64,000 nucleotides of DNA, from contig JAETXT010000007.1 of assembly GCA_019188255.1 (NCBI GenBank), forward strand, positions 5,208,001-5,272,000, written 5' to 3'. This DNA comes from Verticillium longisporum (lineage: Eukaryota > Ascomycota > Sordariomycetes > Glomerellales > Plectosphaerellaceae). Positions 57,666 to 64,000 of this stretch are shown one piece after another (the first letter of the stretch is position 1; every line of letters begins with the position of its first letter). A program made the translations under genes and the position numbers. Under the pieces are notes generated by a model, which worked only from the letters and a program-made list of their open reading frames with translations, was not told the DNA's origin and ran no database searches.

Positions 57666-58921
57666 TCATATTATCTGCACATCATCCGCGCCCTCGACAC
57701 CGTCAGCATCGTCTGCATCCTCGTCGTCGAGGTCTGCGATCGGATACGACAGGAGAGCTGCCACGCTGCCAAGCATGTCGAGTCTCTGCCCACTCTCGTG
57801 ATCACTACTCAAGATCCTGACCTCACCTCCGTCTTCTTTTACCTTGTCAACGAGGGCCACGTACTGTTTCCTCGTGGCAATATCGGAGCTACGGAACAAA
57901 GAGTTGTTCATGATGAGTGTGCCTCCGCCTGGACCGACCGCACCCTCCTGCACCGCCTTGGTCACCGCCGAGGTGCCGTACCACGCCCTCCCGTCATCCA
58001 CCCTCAACTTGTCAAAGAAGGTGTCCATGAGTTTAGTTTCCTTGGTGAACTTGAAGTCCTTGAGCTTGTTCCCCATCTCCGGGCTCTTGAGCACCTCGTT
58101 GAGGCTGTGGATGTGACCGGAATTTGTGTGCACAACAATGGCCTCCTTGGCGATATTCGACAGCTTCTTGTCCGACTTGTCACGCCCTTCATCAGCAATG
58201 TACTTTTTGAAATCCACAGCGATGAATCCAGGACTCGCCAGCAGCAGCGGCCGCGGTTGGTCAAAATTGACTGTTCGCAACAGGTTCGACAAGGTCTTTT
58301 GGTAGAACTTGCGCATGCCCTCTGAAGTATCTGACGCGGCGCTCCTCTTCTTCGGCACGACGCTCTCGATGCGCTGCTTGACGACGGTGCGGAACTGCGT
58401 GATCAGGCAAATGTTGGCGATGCCTTCCTGCATAACGACAGCGGCCATGGCGCCGTCCTTGTCGTCAGAAAGGCCCTCGTTCAGTGTGTCGCGCGCGACG
58501 GAGTCCCAGCCCTCGGGCTTGCTCAGTGTGAAAGGGCGGCCGATCTCGAGGTCGAGGGTGTGGTGCTGGCCCAGGCTGACATAGGCGTTTTCGGACTTGA
58601 CGACGCCGCTGACCTGCAGCTGGCCGGCAATGGGGTCAAAAAAGGTGGATTTGACCTTGATGGCGAGCATTGTGTGCACTCGTTCCGACTGCGTGCTGCC
58701 GGTTTTCGTTTCAGAGACAACCTTGCGGACGGCGTGTGCGACGACGGTGTCGCCGGCTGTGATCAAGTTGTAGGCGTGCCACTGAACGAGGAGAAAGTCA
58801 GAGAAGGCCTGCAAGCCATGCGGGAGACGATTGCGCGCACCATGTCTTCCGAGTCCTCGGCCGTCAGTGTGACAGCGTCTTCCGCGACGTATTGCGAAGG
58901 TTTCGTCGACATGAGCTTCAT
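57666..58921 (-). CDS. DOM34: mRNA surveillance and ribosome rescue protein Pelota/Dom34
   Basis: Partner of Hbs1 in rescuing stalled ribosomes (no-go and non-stop decay). The model complement(join(57666..58781, 58841..58921)) encodes 398 residues. Exon 1 reads MKLMSTKPSQ then VTLTAEDSEDM, and exon 2 opens WHAYNLITAGDTVVAHAVRK, the Sm-like N-terminal domain. The intron is 59 nt with an unusual GTGCGC donor; a different start in the downstream frame would lose this N-terminal strand. Central and C-terminal eRF1-like domains: GFIAVDFKKYIADEGR, IVVHTNSGHIHSLNEVLKSP, DGRAWYGTSAVTKAVQEGAV and VRILSSDHESGQRLDMLGSV. An acidic tail (DLDDEDADDADGVEGADD) ends the protein, as in many fungal orthologues. 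As expected for Pelota, the GGQ loop of eRF1 is absent. Confidence 0.97.
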
Positions 58922-60045
58922 CGTTCTTTCTCGCCTCAGATGGCGTCGTCTGGGAGCGTAGTATGCGGCTCAGCAGGATTCCTCGAACAGAAAATATGGC
59001 TCCAATGGTGTTGAGCGAAACAACAAAAAACTGGCGCGATTTGGGACCCAAGTTGACGTCACAGAAGCTACTGGGCTCACAGAGATTCAAGCCTAACGGA
59101 GATCGCGACCTTGTTCAAGCATCATCGAGCCATGGCGGGGGCGGGGAAAGGCTTATCGACAGATCCCTCTTATCGAACCGAGTCTATCGATAAGGAACCA
59201 GCCTTGGCCCTCGAATCCCGTTAGCAATGCCCAAGAAACGGTTGGCTTTCAGTGAGCCGCCCACTGGAGGCACCAGAGCTACTGTACATGAGGTCATGCC
59301 GTTTTCAACAGTCCACCTCGCGTCGGATTCACAATTCCCATTTGGCAGGTGCCATTGCTGGAGTCTTTGAGGAAGGCGCATCCGAGGCCATGACGCCTGA
59401 CAAAAGCTAGAGCGTCCTAAGATGTGATGGCGGAGGGCAATTGATGGACCATTTGGTCCTCTTGGATTCCCTTGACTTTGACCTGATGAGGAATCAAGAC
59501 TTGTCTCTCTTCATTTCGTTTCCCTCATTCCACCTCCCCCCCTCCCTGGGCCCTGGGAGCTTGAGCCTCGAGCAAACCGAACACGACGCGACCCATCCCT
59601 TCGCATCGCACGTCTCTGAGCTACCTTATATCATCGTACCCTCGCATTGCGTCGTATCTTCGCATTCCGACCTAATAATATCCATCCAGTCAGCTTCCAG
59701 TCTCCGCGGACTTCGGCCTTGCTCGCACGGCGCGGCTGTATTCAATTTGGTTGCCGCACCTTGGGTGCCCTGGGCTGGGCTTTCGTCGGCCTCGCGTTTT
59801 GCCTGTCGCTAACCACCAATCTGTCCGACAATCCGTTCGGTTACCCGTCCAGTCCGCGCACTCCGGCCTCGTCGGATGTCTCGCTTTTTTCCCACGCCAG
59901 CCATCTCGGTCTCGCGCCTGCGAGAATCGAACGTCCATCCATCCATCCATCCGGCCAATTAACCTAGTTCCGACATTGCCGCCCTTTCTCAGGGGTCATG
60001 TCTCCTTACCCCATGAAAGCTCAAACCCAAACCGCGTGATGGGAC
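58922..60045. other. Divergent intergenic region, DOM34 / WD40 gene
   Basis: About 1.1 kb. No gene is supported; the region holds both promoters. A (TCCA)n-like repeat (CCATCCATCCATCCAT) is at about 59935-59951. Confidence 0.5.
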
Positions 60046-63000
60046 ATGCCGAACTCTGTGTCGGTCAGCATGTCTGCTGACAACCGTCGTCGAGACAAGC
60101 CGTCAGCGCTCAACGTTGCTGCGGCCGCCATGACGGCCAGCGCGACTCGCTCAGCGAGCCCGAAGCCGAGCACCTCGCGACCAAGCCACGAGGCACCCCG
60201 CGCACCTCTGCAGCAGCAGCAGCAGCAGCAGCAGCAGGCAGAAACGAGCCTGAGAGTCTCCATTTCGGATGACCATGGTAAGTCCAGGTGGCCTGCATTC
60301 CATTTGTCTGTCCGCTGTGCATTGTCCACCGTTGTTATTACCCACCACGAGGGCTGGGCGGCGCACGCACTGTGAAGTTTCGCACAGCGGCACGGGTGCG
60401 AGGTGCGATGTGCGACCCGACTACTGACCCGTCGTGACATCGTAGGCAACAGCTTTCTGCCCTCCGCCCTAAGGAGAACGCCCACCAAGCTGGCCCGAAC
60501 CGTTACCCCGAAAGATGGAACTGCCGTACGAGACGTTAAGACGCCGGCCCGGACGTCGCCCAGCGCCCAGCAGACGCCGTCGTCTGTCGCTGCGGCCGCC
60601 TCCGCCATTGATCCCCTATCACAGGTAAGGCCTTAGCCTGGCCACTCACCCTGTTGCCAGCCCGAACCCAATGTCAGCAATGCGCTGCTGTGCTGACAGC
60701 TGCTCGAATCGTTTAGCATATTCTGATGCGAACCAATACCGAAAACAACTCCACTACTCCTCGTCTACGATATCCGGGTCGGCCGGAGAGCCCAGCCCCA
60801 GACGTTCTTGGTCACCAAAGACACGGCTCCGACACGACGCCAAAGCATGCCGGGGTCGCTCCGACAGATCCGCCCCGAGACAAGAAGTACGCCTTTCCCA
60901 GCGGCAGTGAACCCGTGGTTTGTCAATACAATTGCTGACGCCTCACTCTGCGCAGAAAGGGCGTATCTTTCCTCAGTCGCCTTAGCATGCGGGGCCGGAA
61001 GAAGGACGACGATGCCGACGACCTGTCTGAGCTAGGCGAGCCGAGACTCGACGGCACCGATGCCCACGTCTTCTCCTCTTCTATTGGCGCCGGCGGCTAC
61101 ATCCCGCATCACAAGGAACCTCCCCGATATATCAAGGTTCGCGCCCACCACAAGAAGACTCGCGAATTCAACCGCATGTTCCTGGCGCAAGAGCTGTCAA
61201 CCGCCCCACAGCCCGAGGATGAAGCCGATCTACAGTCGTCAGCACCGTCTACCGCGAGTGGAAAGAAGCGTCCACATAAGACCGGTGCTGTGTGGGCACT
61301 GGAATTCAGCAAGGACGGCCAGTATCTTGCAGCTGCTGGAAAAGACCAAGTTGTTCGTGTCTGGTCGGTCTTGTCGACACACGAGGGGCGTCGAGAACAC
61401 GAGGAGGAAGAGAACGCCAGCGCTGCCGCCGAAGCCCGGCTTAGTGCCCCTGTCTTTCGAAGCAAGCCAATCCGCAAGTTTACTGGCCACACCGGCGAGG
61501 TCCTGGATCTCAGCTGGAGTAAGAACAACTTCCTTCTCTCGTCGTCCATGGACAAGACAGTTCGCCTGTGGCACATGAGCCGACAGGAATGTCTTTGCAC
61601 TTTTCGACACAAGGACTTCGTCACGTCCATTGCTTTTCACCCCACCGATGACCGCTTCTTCCTAGCCGGCTCTCTAGATTCCGTCTTGCGATTATGGAGC
61701 ATCCCGGACAAGGCGGTCGCCTACTCCGTACAGCTCCCAGATCTCGTCACTGCTGTGGCTTTCACGCCAGATGGCAAAACGTCCATTGGCGGCGTGCTCA
61801 ACGGCACTTGCCTTTTCTACGATACCGAGGGCTTGAAACTACAGACTCAGATGCTTGTGCGATCCTCGAGAGGTAAAAACGCCAAGGGCAGCAAGATCAC
61901 AGGCATCAAGACCCTTAACACGCAAGTGGGCACCGCCGAGGTTGAGACCAAAGTGCTCATTACTTCCAACGACTCGCGGATACGCATCTACAATATGAAG
62001 GACAAGATGATTGATGCTAAACTGAAGGGCCACGAGAATCAATGCAGTCAGATTCATGCCGACCTGAGTGATGATGCGAAATGGGTCATTTGCGGCAGCG
62101 AGGACAAGAAGGCTTTCATCTGGTCCATGGACCCGAGTGATCCCGATGTCAAGGATAAGGTACCGGTTGAGTACTTCAACGCTCATTCAGCGCGGGTTTC
62201 CGCAGCCATCTTTGCACCGACGAAGACTCGCCAACGACTCGGCGCTTCGGGTGATCCCCTCTACGACCTGTGTAATCCGCCGCCTGTGAAGCTCATGAGC
62301 CTAGAGGAATCTCTTGTTGCGAGCCAGACAGCCCCCGGAGATGCAGCACAACCAATGAAACAAGCGCAGGGAAAGAAGCCGCGAGAGTCGGCTGCCTATG
62401 TTGAGAAGTCAAAGCATTACGACGGCAACATCATAGTTACCGCAGACCAGTCGGGGTCTGTCAAGGTTTTCCGCCAGGACTGTGCGTTCGCAAAGCGGCG
62501 CCATGAGAACTGGGAGACGGGTTCCAGCTTTTCGCGCAAAATGGTAGGCACAAGTGGCATGGTCGGTCGCAGCGGCAGCATCATCACGCGAACAAGTGCC
62601 AGCAGTCATCCTCAGTCAAGGCGAGCGTCTCTGACGCAGCCTGCGCATCCCACCAACCTAGGTCCTGGAATCCAGATGAACTCTGATCGTATCAACTCAT
62701 GGCGGCAAGGCATCTCAGCCGACAGTGCTCGGAACAGCCTGGTCGGTGCCGCATCCATGCACAGCGAGCGTTCTGCATCGCCGAGTAAACTTGCCAAAGC
62801 AGCACATGCCAGCCCGCTCATTGCGAGGCCCATCACCACAGCTCCCGAGTCGCGCAAAAAGACCTCTGCTGACCCACAACCTCTGTCGCCGGGGCCTCAT
62901 CCGACAAGTCCTTCATCGAGCGCTGCCAATAGCCCGCGCATGGCTAAGAGACTCGAACGTGATGAGACCCAAATGCAGCCGCCAACACCGAGCTTTTTTA

Positions 63001-63551
63001 TTCAGCCGGCCGAGGATGATGGGACAGTAGCCCAGCCGGGCTCGCCGGCAAGCACATACTCATTTTGGAACCTGGGTCGATGGCGAGGGACATCGGCATC
63101 GTCTCGCTATTCCACTGGCTCGGCCAACATATCAACCAACCACGCCATGACACCAAGAAGCTTGTCCGGAACCTCAACAATCGGGCCTTCCAAAGACAGC
63201 GAAGCTTTAACCAAGTCCAAAAGCGCTGCTTCAGGCCCTCTGCCGGATTCAACAGCCACTGGCGAGGCTCTGGATTCAACACTGCAGTCACCGATCACGG
63301 ATCAGGACGAGACGTTTGATATCGACCTAGCCACTACTGGCGCCTCACATGTACTGAACGGAACGGTGGATCAGCGTGACTCATTCGTCAGCCAGCTCAG
63401 CTCTGACTACAGCAGTGAAGCGGTAGCTGATACAATGACATGTCACAAGTGCGGCAACAAGGACTTCAAAATGAGATGGCTGGCAGGAAAGTCGCGCATG
63501 CTTTGTAGCAAGTGTGGGCTCATCGCTGAGCAAGGTGCCGTTGAGGCATGA
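60046..63551 (+). CDS. Large WDR44-like WD40 protein with C-terminal zinc ribbon
   Basis: Exons 60046..60277, 60446..60624, 60717..60886 and 60956..63551 encode 1058 residues in phase. The N-terminal 190 residues are disordered, with nine consecutive Gln after a Pro/Ser-rich stretch, KLARTVTPK and SP/TP motifs. A conserved pre-WD block follows (GVSFLSRLSMRGRKK, YIPHHKEPPRYIKVRAHHKK, FNRMFLAQEL). The WD40 domain then holds VWALEFSKDGQYLAAAGKDQ, GHTGEVLDLSWSKNNFLLSS, DKTVRLWHM, VTSIAFHPTDDRFFLAGSLD and GHENQCSQIHADLSDDAKWV. This is the arrangement of animal WDR44 / plant DGR2-type proteins, in which animal WDR44 binds Rab11. The Ser-rich tail ends in a zinc ribbon, MTCHKCGNKDFKMRWL ... LCSKCGLI. 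An endosomal or polarity role is inferred from the family. A second in-frame ATG lies at 60070. Confidence 0.92.
60209..60239 (+). repeat. CAG trinucleotide repeat coding for poly-Gln
   Basis: About nine to ten CAG units inside exon 1 of the WD40 gene encode an uninterrupted Gln run; the frame stays intact. Confidence 0.9.
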
Positions 63552-64000
63552 GCAGGCGTATGGCTGCACAAGCCTGATGTAACTGAGGCGTTGGCAAACC
63601 GGACATGAACCGTTGCAATACAACACAAACAATTCTGAAAAAGAAAGTTTCCCCATCACCTTGACAGCGTGTAACTCGGGCGTAGCCATACCATCAATGT
63701 TTGCAACATTATCGCCCGGCTACTTAACCTACCCAACAGAGTTTGCATTGCGCTTCGCCTGTGCTCTGGGTCTTTGTGCTTGGAGTAATGACTGACAGTA
63801 CGACAGAGGACAGCGCAGGCATCAAATCGACAAGGAGGGGCGTCACACAGGTGAGCTCTTAGCCTTATAAGTTAGCCTTATAAGAATCGCTCATTCACTC
63901 AACTTGCAATGCCTTGTAGCCTAGGTGCTTTGTTCGAGGCCACCGATGAAGACGTCTCGAGAGTTGCTGCCGTACGATGAAGACATACGCCCTCGGCTTC
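63552..64000. other. Right-edge intergenic region
   Basis: About 450 bp downstream of the WD40 gene, with no supported gene. It holds the 3' untranslated region and a perfect 13-bp tandem repeat (separate entry). Confidence 0.45.
63859..63884. repeat. Perfect 13-bp tandem duplication
   Basis: TTAGCCTTATAAG occurs twice back to back (63859-63871 and 63872-63884). Each unit contains the palindrome CTTATAAG, so it could be a paired protein-binding site or a recent slippage duplication. Confidence 0.85.

Noticed and set aside
1..64000. Transposons, rRNA, CRISPR or viral remnants
   Set aside because: No transposase, reverse transcriptase, terminal repeats, rRNA segments or spacer arrays were seen.

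Overview
This is a stretch of nuclear DNA from a filamentous ascomycete, most likely a Sordariomycete of the order Hypocreales. The evidence is the gene style: short 49-70 nt introns with GTRNGT donors and CTRAC-type branch sites, long pyrimidine-rich leaders, and repeated GGTAC-containing intergenic motifs. The proteins also look like those of this class. I cannot name the genus from sequence alone. I see no rRNA, tRNA, transposon, CRISPR array, viral remnant or secondary-metabolite cluster. Every recognisable gene is a chromosomal housekeeping, cell-wall or regulatory gene.

Layout. 0.7-8 kb, all on the minus strand: sorting nexin Mvp1, mitochondrial ribosomal protein uL15m, and a CRH-type GH16 cell-wall transglycosylase that reads with a frameshift. 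8-24 kb is gene-poor: two unrelated Myb/SANT proteins lie back to back (minus at 11.2-12.5 kb, plus at 21.0-22.1 kb) with about 8.5 kb of non-coding DNA between them. 24-36 kb, plus strand: a dihydroxy-acid dehydratase paralogue with an 8-nt exon, a GT15 mannosyltransferase, a secreted lactonase-like beta-propeller, and an unrecognised gene interrupted by an in-frame TAG. 36-38 kb: COX4 (frameshifted as read) facing a DUF4604 protein. 41-50 kb: a fungal protein of unknown function, OHCU decarboxylase, PRP19, and a RING-like protein with two SUMO-interaction motifs (two apparent frameshifts). 50-64 kb is compact: a PIP-box protein, RRB1, an OTT_1508-type deaminase-like protein, an aldo-keto reductase with an 11-nt exon, pelota/DOM34, and a large WDR44-like WD40 protein.

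The genes do not form one pathway. The only shared themes are general: mitochondria (uL15m, COX4), ribosome biogenesis and rescue (RRB1, DOM34), and cell wall or secretion (CRH, GT15, the beta-propeller). Several pairs share short divergent promoters of about 0.5 kb (OHCU decarboxylase/PRP19, PIP-box gene/RRB1).

The most useful observation is technical. Four reading-frame breaks in three otherwise well-conserved genes all have the same sign, and each is repaired by one extra C in a C4-C5 run on the coding strand. That pattern points to systematic base-call loss in C runs rather than gene death. The best biological candidates for follow-up are the two micro-exons, the TAG-interrupted gene, the deaminase-like protein, the 760-nt ATG-free leader of the second Myb gene, and the hairpins in the long intergenic region. 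I did not find a convincing new multi-gene system.
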